From contig CAUYLG010048364.1 of assembly GCA_963573385.1 (NCBI GenBank), positions 1 to 64,000 on the forward strand: 64,000 nucleotides of DNA, written 5' to 3'. Under the pieces are notes generated by a model. The model was not told where the DNA came from. It ran no database searches and worked only from the letters and a program-made list of their open reading frames with translations. This stretch comes from Cacajao melanocephalus. Its lineage: Eukaryota > Chordata > Mammalia > Primates > Pitheciidae. The stretch's first letter is position 1. Each line of letters begins with the position of its first letter. Below, one piece after another: positions 1 through 10,955 of this stretch. The translations under genes and the position numbers were made by a program.

Positions 1-245
1 GCAAATTACCTGAGGTCGGGAGTTTGAGACCAGCCTGACCAACATGGAGAAACCCCGTCTTCACTAAAAATACAAAAAATTAGCCAGGCACGGTGGCACA
101 TGCCTGTAACCTCAGCTGCTCAAGAGGCTGAGGCAGAAGAATCACTTGAACCTGGGAGGCAGAGGTTGCGGTGAGCCCAGATTATGCCATTGCACTCCAG
201 CCTAGTCAATAACAGCAAAACTCTATCTCAAAAAAAAAAAAAAAA
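1..245 (+). mobile_element. Alu SINE, cut by the window start
   Basis: The sequence has the standard Alu body: the left-arm motif gagaccagcctgaccaacat, a middle A-rich linker, the right arm with ggaggctgagg-type motifs, and a terminal A tract at about 230-245. The 5' end lies outside the window, so the 5' target duplication cannot be seen. It is non-coding SINE sequence. Confidence 0.97.
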
Positions 246-653
246 TTATCATGTTGAGTAGCTGCTTAAAAAGCAGGAAGTAAAGACGGAGATTTAATAT
301 AGAGAAAATCCTCTAGGTGGAAAGGTCTTTTCAAGAAAATATCTTAGAAAAAAAATGAGATACAAAGAAATATGCTGTACTAGAGGAACATGACCTCAGA
401 TTGACTATTTTGAAAACTTAAAAACAAAAAAAAAACTTAATTATTGATAGCATCATAATGATCAGGGTCATTCTGGTGGGGTACCTCTCAACAAAATTAA
501 ATTTAAAAAAAAGTGAATCCAATAGCAATAGTATTAGTGTTTGACAGTGTTTAAATGGCAGAAAAAAATAAACATGAATTTGTTACATGCTGTTAGAAGG
601 GGCATTATTATGTTTCTAAATCATTATTGCTATTAATAAGGTATAATATTAAC
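246..653. other. AT-rich sequence, nothing recognised
   Basis: I see no open frame of note, no RNA gene and no repeat family here. Several short A runs are present. Confidence 0.5.
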
Positions 654-835
654 GAGCTCATATTCTGGAGCAAGACAGTCCACATTTAAATCTTGTCTTA
701 ATCAGTTTCTAGTTGGGCACTCTCAGTTTCTCTGCCTGTAAATTAGAGATAGTAACATCATCAATCTCACAAGATTGTATGATGATTAAATTAACTAATA
801 TATGTAAAATGCATGGAATGTAGCCTACATAAGTA
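654..835 (+). mobile_element. MIR SINE remnant
   Basis: Diverged MIR in sense orientation. Recognisable pieces are the tctggag..agac start, the ctcagtttctctgcctgtaa core, and the attaaattaactaatatatg tail. MIR predates placental radiation, which fits the heavy divergence. Confidence 0.8.
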
Positions 836-1795
836 AATTTAAATATATATACCTTTGAAACAATTAACAATTATGATTTTTAAAGTAAATGAATATACTT
901 TAGAATGTAAAGTGGTTTTTCTGTTATCAGTTCTAAAACATCATCTGTACTACAATTGTGCTTATAGTACCTAAAAGGAAAGAAGGACAAAACTAGGCAT
1001 TTTTATAAGATTTTTTAAAACTCACATACAGTGAAAATACTGGGACATTTCTAAATATTTCTGTCCCATTAAGCAGGGTTTATAGTCAAGGTATTTGCTC
1101 ATAAGCATCTATAGTTGGGTGATGTCACATACTTGCTCATCTGTCATTACTTGCAAATAGTAGTTTGTGGCAAGCAAGAACCTGAAACCTTTACATGGCC
1201 ATGGTTATGAACCAGGAAATAGGCAATTAAGCAAAATCAGAAGAACAAATGTTGGCTCTAAGTTAGGAATCAGTACAAGACCTCACAGAATGATAGGATG
1301 ACTCATGGTTGTGTGTCTCCTAGAACAATGTTCAATATGACTAACCTGCCACCAAATTAAATTTTTGCTCCAGGACAGTAAGACAGTCTTGGATTTTCCA
1401 ATGGACATTTTAATAAGCAAGTCTGAGGCAAGGAAGAGAGATTCAGGAATACTGGGCCAACAGGTTTGAGGGAATGGGAGGATGGGAATAGAAGAAAGAT
1501 TATGTAAAGCTTCCTTCTTCACATTTGCAAGTTGTTTTACTCTCTGCCATGCCTCAGAATATGTGCTAGTGCCAAGCAAATGAGAGTGAATTCTTGCCCC
1601 AAAAAAGTAATCCAGCTAATTATATTCCAATATATAGATAATGATATGTATCACTTAGTATTCTTAGAGGTTATAAATTAAGGCATTAAATTCAGTCAAA
1701 AACAGTTCTACCTTACTGATTTTCCATATACATGTCTCATAATTTGATGAAAAAAATTAATCCATGACCTGATTTCATTCTTAAAAAAACTAAAG
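836..1795. other. Unassigned AT-rich stretch
   Basis: There is no repeat family I can name. An antisense frame of 98 codons at 1283-1579 has no recognisable domain and no supporting signals, so I treat it as chance. Confidence 0.5.
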
Positions 1796-2035
1796 TTTAT
1801 TCAGTGGTCACAGTATGCCAACCACCACGCTAAGGAACATGTATGCATTGCTAAGAGATTTGTGTGCATATCTACAAAACCAGAGGAAGTGTTATTATCA
1901 TTGGTGTACAGATGAGGAAACTTGAGTCTGAGGAAAGAAATACGAATTTCTAAAAATCACACCATTCATATGTGTGGGCTTGTGAATTCAAACCCAGGTC
2001 ATCAACCTGACTTCATCCTGGATGTGTAGGCTTCA
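1796..2035 (-). mobile_element. MIR SINE remnant, antisense
   Basis: Reading + strand, the order is ttattatcattggtgtacag, gatgaggaaacttgag, then aattcaaacccagg. That is the reverse complement of the MIR core, so the element lies on the minus strand. Confidence 0.8.
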
Positions 2036-2097
2036 CCATAAAGCTACCCTTAAGTTAAGCTCTGAATTCTTCCAGTGATGCCAACACTATGTGCAAA

Positions 2098-2243
2098 TTA
2101 AAAGCATCTGGACAACTTTTATAAATCCTGAGACCACGCCATACCCAGACCAATTTAGTAAGATCTTGGGGGTGTAATCCAGGAACATGTAAGTTTAGAA
2201 AATTCCCCAGGTTATTCTAATGTGCAGCCAAGATTGAGAACAT
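2098..2243 (+). mobile_element. MER5-type hAT-Charlie remnant
   Basis: The end reads ccccaggttattctaatgtg followed by cagccaagattgagaac. This is the characteristic 3' terminus of the small non-autonomous MER5 DNA transposons. The 5' terminus is degraded. Confidence 0.7.
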
Positions 2244-2536
2244 CTCTCATATATTCTGCTCAAAGAAAATTTCAAAGCTTTGAATTTTGTCCTTTACATA
2301 AAATTGCCACAAAGTATCTGTTGTTCTCATGCTCTCCTATTTTGATAAATGAAAAAAACATTTGTATTAAAAATTTATTCCAAATACTCTTCTAACCATT
2401 CCCAAAACTGAAATACTCTTAGAAAGGCTTAATCTAAACGTTTGTTTGCTACTAGCATTTTTTCTAAGTTCATTACTTTTTACCTCATGGATTAGAATAT
2501 TTCAATGGTATATAAATGTACAATTATCTGTAACAT

Positions 2537-2785
2537 GATGGTGAAGGGTTGGGGATTTCATGCTAGCATGTCTAGGTCTGAATCCTGGCTCCATCATTAC
2601 GTTTGAGCAACTTACACTCTTTGTGCCTCAGTTTTATCATGTGTAGAATGGGGTCAACATTAGTACCTAACTTGTAGACCTTAGACTTGTGTCAGAATTA
2701 ATTCACATACAAAGAAGACTTAGAATAATGCCTGTTACATAGTAAAAACTCAATGAATTTTAGCTATTTTCATTGTTATTTTGTG
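2537..2785 (+). mobile_element. MIR SINE remnant
   Basis: Sense MIR. Visible pieces are the tctgaatcctggctcc block, tgcctcagttttatcatgtg, and the tail aatgcctgttacatagta. It is nearly full length but diverged. Confidence 0.88.
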
Positions 2786-3343
2786 TGTAACAGGGAAAAA
2801 CAAGATAACTCATTTTCCTCTGTCACATAGACATTCACTGATGAAATAATCTAATTACGTCTCATATACCTGCCCCAGATTTGAAAGGCCATTTTTTCTC
2901 ATCAGAGTGAGGCATTTTATTGCTTTCTTTCCATTGCTGGAAAACTTGCTGCAGGTTTTTTACTTTTGCCATGAATATGCACCTAATATTTAGCCTGAAT
3001 CAATTCTTCTGACTTGTGATCATTACTATCTATCCATTTTGCTGTCTCAGTGCAGCACTAGAGCAATTCTGCTCTACTCCTGAGTAGAGAGAGTAGTGAT
3101 TAATACAAGTTCAAAGTCTGGCGTAGCATATGGAGCTGAAGTCTGTTTCTACCTATATCACTATGGGCTGCCTTTCACCTGCATCAGAATTCAGAGACTG
3201 ACATTAGCAAGCCTCCTTCCAGCTTGCATGTAAGAGAGACTTTGCTGAGGACACAGTGGTGAGGCTTTCTGCAGTGTACTTTCAACATGGCCACAGCTCT
3301 CAGCTGACACATAGCATTTATATCATAATCTAACAGGTTTTTT
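2786..3343. other. Unassigned stretch
   Basis: No named repeat and no convincing coding potential. Base composition is more balanced around 3060-3300, but I find no motif to assign. Confidence 0.45.
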
Positions 3344-3645
3344 GGCTCGGCGCGGTGGCTAATGCCTGTAATCCCAGCACTTTGGGAGGCCGGGGTGGGC
3401 AGATCACGAGGTCAGGAGATGGAGACCATCCTGGCCAACATGGTGAAATCCCGTCTCTATTAAAAATGCAAAAAATTATCTGGGCCTGCCGGTGCGTGCC
3501 TGTAATCCAAGCTATTCATGAGGCTGAGGCTAGAGAATTGCTTGAACCCAGGAGGCGGAGATTGCAGTGAGCAGAGATCAGGCCATTGTACTCCTGGCGA
3601 CAGAGCTAGACTCCATCTCAAAAACAGGAAAAACAAAAACAAAAA
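3344..3645 (+). mobile_element. Alu, AluSc-like, with target duplication
   Basis: Complete Alu beginning ggctcggcgcggtggc and ending in an A/C-interrupted tail. The cacgaggtcaggagat block and the short cctggcgacagag form resemble AluSc. Flanks aacaggttttt (3332-3342) and aacaagttttt (3646-3656) match at 10 of 11 positions and look like the target-site duplication. Short open frames on both strands here are Alu artefacts, not genes. Confidence 0.95.
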
Positions 3646-3656
3646 AACAAGTTTTT

Positions 3657-5260
3657 CAATTTGGCATTTTATTTTTCAATATATGATGCTAACACATATA
3701 TTTGACAACTATACTCTCCTTTTATCTTCTGCCTTTCTTTTTTCTCTATAGATCTCAGCTATAGACTTTTTTTTGAGTGACAAGGAGTTTTCTATACTTT
3801 ATTTTCTTATCTCTGTGCTATAGTGTATTTTGCTGAAACCATTTATTTGTTTCCTTTCACTATTCCTTTCAATACATGCTATTCCTTTTTTTCTCTGAGA
3901 TGCAGAAAAAAGTTAAAAGAGAATGTAAATTGAGTCTGGCATACAGATATGATTGGTTGGCTTCATTTTGGAAATTGAGAGAAATCATAAAAATTTCAAC
4001 AGAGAAACAGATAGAGATATTCAAAAGGCTGGTCAAACTCTACAGGCTGTCTGCACATTCCTAAACAGAAGTGAATGGATGAACCAGGAAAGTCCAGAGC
4101 TAGTAAAGCATGATATCAGTAACACCATTTAACAATAAAAGATGTTAGTTCAGATGGACCTAACTGCTGAGGGACATCTGATGAAGCAGTCTTTGTACAG
4201 AAGGCGAAAGGCAAGGAAGCCTGCTCAGACCTGTGCCAGAGACAGACAGTTACCTTCTCAGCCCAGGCCCAGCCAGTTTTTCGAAGTAAGGTGGTAACAA
4301 AGCTCCCTGGGAAATCAACCAATTGGCCTTGGAAAAAATTGTCACACGTTATAAATACAGTACCCAGGAGTAAATTCTGCATATTTGTGAAATACATCAA
4401 GCATTAGGTGGGGTCGCAGTGCATTAACATGTCCTGGTAACCTTAAAAACTTCATAGAACTTCCGAATTCCCCCACATACTGAGTGGCTTGACTATCTAC
4501 ACATTTAGACAAGAGACTACCATTTTATTTATTATAGATATGAAATGTATCTCCATTGTTACATATACAAGATCAACGCTTCTAATTTTATAAAACCTAC
4601 ATTTGTGCCCATTCTTTGGAAGTACACATTTGATACGATGATAAAAGTCTTAAAATATTATTACTGCAATACTCGCAGCCAGAATTTCTAGTTAGATATT
4701 AGACACTGACTACCTTGTACTAAACATACCCTATCTATGGTTTTTACTGCTTAACTAAGACTCAATACTTTTACTAATAATGATGAATATAATAAAGCAT
4801 TATACCAGAACACAGCTGAGCTGTTACTACCAAGCCTATTATTATTTAGGTCCATGTGAGAACTGGGAAAAAAAATCCAGTAACTCAGCGGTCTTCAAAC
4901 AGTTTAAGTAGTGTGACCTATTTAAAGGAACCACTTAGAAAGTTAGTTTCCCAAAATCTCACTAGAATAATAGCTAGCCTCTATTCTTCGAATAATTATA
5001 GTGAGGCTAAAATGATATGATACAAGTCATATAAAGATGTACAACCATGACATTATTATTTCTGGTCTTGGACATACAAACAGCTATCTTCTAGTAGGAT
5101 AAATGGGTTTTTCACAGCTTCATCAGAAAATCTTTTAAGTCACAATTATATAAATGTAACCATTGTATGATTTTCTGAAACTATTCTTTTTAATGTAGTT
5201 TTTTACCTTATAGATATCAATTTGTTAATTGCTTTCTCACATGATGTATTCAGAAATTAA
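3657..5260. other. Unassigned stretch
   Basis: No named repeat. The part 4080-4400 is more GC-rich than its surroundings and carries a 94-codon antisense frame (4116-4400). I see no domain, start context or splice structure to support a gene. A short cagcggtcttcaaac near 4888 resembles an hAT terminus but is too short to call. Confidence 0.4.
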
Positions 5261-5275
5261 AGATGTATGATTTTT

Positions 5276-5527
5276 TGGGAGGCTGAGGCAGGTGGATCAC
5301 AAGTTCATGAATTCGAGACCAGCCTGACCAAGATGGTAAAACCCCATCTCTATTAAATATACAAAAATTAGCCAGGCTTGATAGCAGGCACCTCTAATCC
5401 CAGCTACTCAAGAGGCTAAAGCAGGGAATTGCTTGAACCCAGGACGTGGAGATTTCAGTGAGCTCAAGATTGTGCCACTGCATTCTAGCCTGGGCCCAGA
5501 GTGAGACTCCATCTAAAAAGAAGAAAG
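5276..5527 (+). mobile_element. 5'-truncated Alu with perfect target duplication
   Basis: The Alu begins inside its left arm at tgggaggctgaggcagg, so roughly the first 40 bases are missing. The 15-bp flank agatgtatgattttt occurs at 5261-5275 and again at 5528-5542. This shows that the truncation happened at insertion rather than by later deletion. Confidence 0.95.
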
Positions 5528-5542
5528 AGATGTATGATTTTT

Positions 5543-7083
5543 CCAATTCCCATATGAGCTAAGATTCTAACACTTTCCTACTAAGAGGACATGTTTCTTC
5601 ATGGAAGCTTGATCTCAACAAATAGAACTTCATTATTTCAGACTCTTCATTTGAAGGCATTAACACAGTCAATTTACCTGAAAGAACTTAAAGAAAAAAA
5701 GCATCAAATTCCCTAATTCAGCTGCTTTCCACAGCTCCATGGGATTTTTCACATACATGGCTCATTTCTCCTTTGCTTTTTAAAACTTGCAGTTACATTA
5801 TTTAAGGTTATCAATTCTGCCAACTAAAATTCCTTGTTCATTGCAGGATAAATAGATAAGCAGTCTTTAATTAACAGAGGCTAATAAAACAATGCCAACT
5901 TATTGTCAGCAGTTTAAACTCTTCAGGAGGCTCTCTCTAGAGATGCAGGATCCATGTTTTCTTACTTCTTGACATTGTGTTTCTCTCCATATGCAAACCA
6001 GGAGGTGTGGAGTGAAGGATGTCGTGACTAGCTTTTGCCCCTAACAGTGTGAGCAGTGTGAGGCAAACTGTCTTCTGTGCCACTGGCTTCACCACATGAA
6101 AACCAGGTCACTGTCTCATTGCCCTCCCATGGATAATTTAAGGAGGAAGCCCTCAAAACTATTCTAAAGTTATTGTAAATGCAAGGTGTTTTCTTAATTC
6201 TCTTTGATAGTCATACCAGGTAAATATGAAGGTTGCCAATGAAAAATGGTCTCACTTCAATAAATTCACTGATTAAACTACAGAGGAAAAAAGACACGGA
6301 TTTCAGACTTTCACTAATTGATTTTAATTTTGTTCGTTCCTTCCTTCCTTCATTTATTTGGACAGCAGCTGCAACACAGTGATTTTATTTTTACTTCTCA
6401 TACCATAGCATTTTATTATTACCTATCTCTGCATAGCTTTTTATGTTTCATCCTTTTCCCTTCATCTCCCTTCTCAAGTACTATTTCTCTTCCCTCATGA
6501 AACCCATCTTGGTGTGTTTAATGTATGTCCTCAAAGCTATCTGGCATAAATTAGTTTACTCATATGTATATCTGTGATGCTTACGTAGCTTTGGGTTTAT
6601 AGTTTACATAAAATAATTGTTCCTCTTGCTTTCCTCAGTATATGCTTTGGAAATATATTTATTCTGAAATATATACATCTATTTCATGTCTTGTGACCAC
6701 TGCACAGAATTACAATTATATCATAGGCACATTCCACACTTTGTTACCTATCATCCCGATGAACATGGTGATTTCAGGAGAGCTAACCTATGATTAAAAG
6801 ACAACAGGTACACTGTATCTGTTCTCCTTTCCAATGGAAACTAGGAATTAAGCAGCAGTTGATGAGTGCTCAGATAGAGAAACTACTTCTTTTTACCAGA
6901 GGAAGATAGAGGAAAGGAAGTATTATTTATTAGGGCAAACTCTGCTGAAATGGAGTTAGGGAAAAAGGCCATCTCCCAGGACTAATTATAATGAATTTAC
7001 TCCTCTCTGCCTATGTAACTATGTGAGTCTCACCTGGCCTTGTTCTCTTAACCTACCTGAGTAAGTCAGGTCAAGAAGCTAAC
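5543..7083. other. Unassigned stretch
   Basis: No repeat family or coding signal recognised. There is a T/C-rich section near 6320-6500 with a short chance frame. Confidence 0.45.
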
Positions 7084-7740
7084 TTTTTTTTTCATCAAAT
7101 TTTATTCTAAGTAACTAGTACAAGTGCAGTATGTGCAGGTTTGTTACATAAGTAAACGTGTCATGGTGGTTTGCTGCACAGATCAACTTACCCATTAGCT
7201 ATTTATTCTGATGCTCTCACTTCCCTGCCTGACAGGCCCCAGTGTGTGTTGTTCCCCCATGTGACCATGTGTTCTCATCATTCAGCTCCCATTTATGGAT
7301 GAGAACATGCAATATTTAGTTTTCTGTGTTACTTTGCTGAGGATAATGGCTTTCTACTCCATCCATGTCCCTGAAAAGGACATGATTTTGTTCCTTTTTA
7401 TGGCTGCATAGTATTCCATGTGTGTGTGTGTGTGCATACCACATACTCCTTATCCAGTCTACTGTTGATAGGTACTTGGGTTGATTCCATGTCTTAGCTA
7501 TTGTGAATAGTGCTACAACGAACATGTACATGCATATATCTTTGTAATAGAATGATGTATATTCCTTTGAGCATATACCCAGTAATGGGATTCCTGAATC
7601 AAATGGTATTTCTGCTTCTAGATCTTTGAGGAATCACCATACTGTCTTCCACAATAGTTGAACTAATTTACATTCCCACTAACAGTGTAGAAGTGTTCCT
7701 TTTTCTCTCCTTCAACTTTATCAGCATCTATTGTTTTTTG

Positions 7741-8016
7741 ACTTTTTAATATTCATCTTTCTGACTGGTTTGAGTTAGGTTGTGATTTCTTTAACAAAAA
7801 GAAATAAAGATATTCAAATAGCAAGAGAGGAAATAAAATTATCTTTGTTTGCAGATGATGTAATCCTGTATCTAGAAAACTTTTTAATATTCATCATTCT
7901 GACTGGTTTGAGTTAGGTTGTGATTTCTTTAACAAAAAGAAATAAAGATATTCAAATAGCAAGAGAGGAAATAAAATTATCTTTGTTTGCAGATGATGTA
8001 ATCCTGTATCTAGAAA
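7741..8016. repeat. 138-bp tandem duplication over the L1 inversion junction
   Basis: Copy one is 7741-7878 and copy two 7879-8016. Both begin actttttaatattcat and end tgtatctagaaa. One difference is visible: attcatctttctg in copy one against attcatcattctg in copy two. Each copy contains the end of the antisense 3' L1 segment joined to the sense ORF2 segment, so the junction itself was duplicated. Confidence 0.93.
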
Positions 8017-8102
8017 GCCCCATCACCTCAGCCCAAAAGCTTCTTAAGCTAATAAGCAACTTTAGAAAAATCTCAGCATACAAAATCAATGTGCAAAAAT
8101 AG
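7920..8102 (+). pseudogene. L1 ORF2 fragment, reverse-transcriptase motif C
   Basis: A 60-codon remnant of L1 ORF2. It includes [12 protein letters not shown], the FADD catalytic motif of the L1 reverse transcriptase, followed by the [14 protein letters not shown] region. It ends at an in-frame stop (aaatag) where intact ORF2 would continue. The fragment belongs to the inverted part of the insertion at 7084-9096 and cannot make an enzyme: fingers, thumb and endonuclease domains are absent. Confidence 0.85.
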
Positions 8103-8310
8103 CTAACATTCCTATACACCAACAACAGGCATGCAGAGAGCTGAACTCCGATTCACAATTGCTACAAAGAGAATAAAATACCTAGGAATACAGCTAACCA
8201 GGGAAGTGAAAGGCCTCTTCAAGGAAAATTACAAACCCTCGCTCAGGGAAACCAGAAAAAAACACAAATGGAAAAACATTCCATGTTCATAGATAAGAAG
8301 AACCAATGTC

Positions 8311-8499
8311 ATGGAAATGTTCATAATGCCTAAAGTAATTTATAGGTTAAATGCTATTTCTATTAAACTATCATTAACATTCATCACAGAATTAGAAAAA
8401 TCTATTTTGAAATTCATGTGGAACCAAAAAATTGCCTGTATAACCAAGAAAATCCCAAGGAAAAACACAACAGCTAGAGGTGTCACAAGGCTAGAGTAA
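8311..8499 (+). pseudogene. L1 ORF2 fragment, post-RT region
   Basis: A 62-codon piece of ORF2 downstream of the reverse-transcriptase core. It shows [11 protein letters not shown] and ILKFMWNQK, matching the conserved L1 blocks with a WNQK motif. A deletion after about 8490 removes the expected tract before caaaacagcatggtactag. Stops and frameshifts separate it from the RT fragment upstream. Confidence 0.82.
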
Positions 8500-9096
8500 C
8501 CAAAACAGCATGGTACTAGTACAAAAACAGACACATAGACTAATGGAACAGAATAGAGAACTCATAAATAAGACTGCATACCTACAACCATTTGACCTTC
8601 AATAAATCTGATAAAAACAAGCAATGAAGAAAGGATTCCCTATTTAATAAATGATGCTGGAAGAACTGGGTAGCCATATTTAGAAAACTGAAACGGTCTC
8701 CTTCCTTACACCTTATAAAAAAGTAACTCAGGATGGATTAAAGCCTTAAATGTAAAACTGAAAACTATAAAAATCCTAGAAAAAAAAATCTAGGCAATAC
8801 CATTCAGGACATAGGCATGAGCAAAGATTTCATGATGAAAATGCCCAAAGTAATTGCAACCTAAGCAAAAATTGGGAAATGGTATCCAATTAAACTAACA
8901 GCTTCTGCACATCAAAAGAAACTATCATCAGTGTGAACAACAACCTACAAAATGGGAGGAAATTTTTTCAATCTATCCATATGACAAAGGTCTAATATCC
9001 AGAGTCAACAAGGAACTTAAACAAATTTACAAGAATAAAACAAACAACCCCATTAAAAAGTGAGCAAAGGACAGCAACAGAGACTTCTCAAAAGGT

Positions 9097-9955
9097 TATA
9101 TTCACTTTCAAGGTTTGGGGAATATGAACGGTAAAATGCCATCCGCCTAGCAAAGAATATCAATGTAAAGTGCATTACTTTCCAGATATCTTATTAGCTT
9201 ACTTTAATATGACTAGCACAAATTCGCAAGAGATTTACTGTAATACCCTATATTTCATCTTCAGTGCCCACATTAGACTATTTGATTAATTGTCTTACAT
9301 TTTCGGTAATCTTTAAAAATTTTCCCAAAATGAACTCCTTCGTTGTGGTATTTTCAACATAGATTTTTCTTCCCCAGGTTTTTCCAATAATGAGTCTCTA
9401 TGTGAAAATAGATATAGCTTTCAGGAGTACAAAGAATATTATATAAAAGAACATTTTAATACTTGTAAATGAGATGGAGATGCAAGACTCCTCTCATGAT
9501 CCACAGGAAACATTCTAGTTACTATATCACATATGCAGATCCTGTTTTGAATATAAAGAATATGGTGATAACCTAGCAGAGCATGATTGGATAGTGAACT
9601 TAATGTTTTTATTCATTATTCCCAGAAATTTTGAATCAGATTATAACATTTGTAAACTACAATTATTGTAATGCAGTTTTTATGATTCAATAGATACTAT
9701 GCAACTTAATATAGTCATTAATTGTCAAAACACAATTAGTTATAAAATACAATTATGCAATAGGAAAGATGCATAAAGTACACACATGCAATGTGCAGAA
9801 GGAATAAATGAAATTTAAAAATGTAAAAGATCGAAAGGACTTAAGAAAACAATTTTAAATGGCTATTTATATTAACCCATCAGCAGTCACTGCAAAAAAA
9901 ATCTTATATTAAAATAAATAATAAGCTTAATTTATACACTGCCTTAATATACAGA
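9097..9955. other. Unassigned AT-rich stretch
   Basis: No repeat family or coding signal recognised. It may be the original target sequence downstream of the L1 insertion. Confidence 0.45.
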
Positions 9956-10245
9956 CAACATATGTATTTATATATATTTAAATCCACATTGTTTACATAT
10001 ATATGATATATGTATATGGTTGTATGGTGTGTGTGTGTATATATACTCATAGATATCCATATATATAGTCCATATGTATTTCCAGATATATATATATATA
10101 TTCATATGTATCTCTCCATAGATGTATCCATCTCTCTCTCTCTACATATACATATCTTGCACTTGATCATTTGTGCAATATGTGTGTGTGTATATATATA
10201 TATCTGTATGTGTATACACACACACACACACACACATGCCTGCTT
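9956..10245. repeat. TA/TG-rich microsatellite region
   Basis: Runs of atatat, tgtgtgtg and acacacac dominate. Clear pure tracts lie at about 10190-10203 (TA) and 10213-10235 (CA). Open frames here encode only repeated I, Y, C and V or H and T residues and are artefacts. Confidence 0.9.
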
Positions 10246-10367
10246 CGAACAACTTTGAAGGTTTGCACTCTCTTTCTCTCTCCCCATAGACAGATAGATC
10301 TTTCAATGCAGATCACAATTCTGTAGGTGCTTGATCTTCCAGATATTTTAGAGGTGAGCCCACTGGA

Positions 10368-10955
10368 ATTATATTACTTTCTAGTTTCCTTTGATTATTT
10401 TAACAGTATTTTGAGAGGGTCTAAGATAGACTCCTTACTTTCCAACGTTTCTTGGTTGTAAAATTGAAAAAGTGCCCCAAAAACTCAAATAGGGCAAATT
10501 ATAATATTGGATTTATCTCTGGTAACATAGGATTGTAGAGAGTGGGGAGGACCTAAAGTCAAAACAGGACCTTCTTCTCTTTGAGGACCACAGCCCATAG
10601 AGTGGGGTGGATCCACCTCTTCACTGAGCATCAGAAGGGAAGACAAGACAGAGAAGAGGCCCTGATGGGCTGCAGAAGGGAGATGCGGTTTGTCTGCCCC
10701 TGGCATAGTGACTACAAAAGCAAGTTCCACTATGCTTGAGTTCTGGGAAGCTGTTAAGTAAGTGAAAGGCTACGTACAATCAGCATTGTTTCTGTAGAAC
10801 TCACTGGTAATATGTGCCAATCATTAGTCACTCCCTTGGGGAAGAACAATTATTAGGATGAAGATAAAACTGGCCACTTCTTTGCAGAATGTAGAATTAT
10901 TGGCATAAGTTTCCTTTTAGGGACGTCAGTAGGAATGCAGTAACATCATCAAGCC
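10368..10955 (-). repeat. Unidentified interspersed repeat, antisense arm of an inverted pair
   Basis: The reverse complement of this stretch aligns along its length with 12240-12832. An exact anchor is tcccagaactcaagcatag, present on the minus strand at 10730-10748 and on the plus strand at 12441-12459. The arms share colinear blocks with scattered substitutions and small indels. A frame on the minus strand (10485-10730) reads LLMLSEEVDPPH where the other arm reads LLILSEEVGPPH. I do not recognise the family; an old ERV segment is possible. Confidence 0.75.

Larger units (their letters stand above)
7084..9096 (-). mobile_element. L1 insertion with inverted 5' part
   Basis: 7084-7778 is the L1 3' end in antisense, starting with a T tract that is the copied poly(A) tail and running through the 3' UTR and end of ORF2. 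From about 7779 to 9096 the L1 ORF2 sequence runs in the opposite, sense, direction from the reverse-transcriptase region to gagacttctcaaaag near the end of ORF2. On the minus strand this is an inverted 5' segment followed by a sense 3' segment. That is the known product of twin priming during L1 insertion. I see no clear target duplication. A 138-bp tandem duplication covers the switch point. Confidence 0.85.

Noticed and set aside
3355..3751. Overlapping frames on both strands
   Set aside because: They lie in an Alu and its tail; such frames occur in most Alus.
7920..8102. FADD-containing frame as a functional reverse transcriptase
   Set aside because: It is a 60-codon fragment of an L1 with an inverted 5' part. 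All other domains are missing and a stop follows.
10010..10287. Frames rich in C, V, H, T and Y
   Set aside because: They are translations of TG/CA/TA microsatellites. The same applies to 18836-19095, 29656-29884 and 44046-44246.
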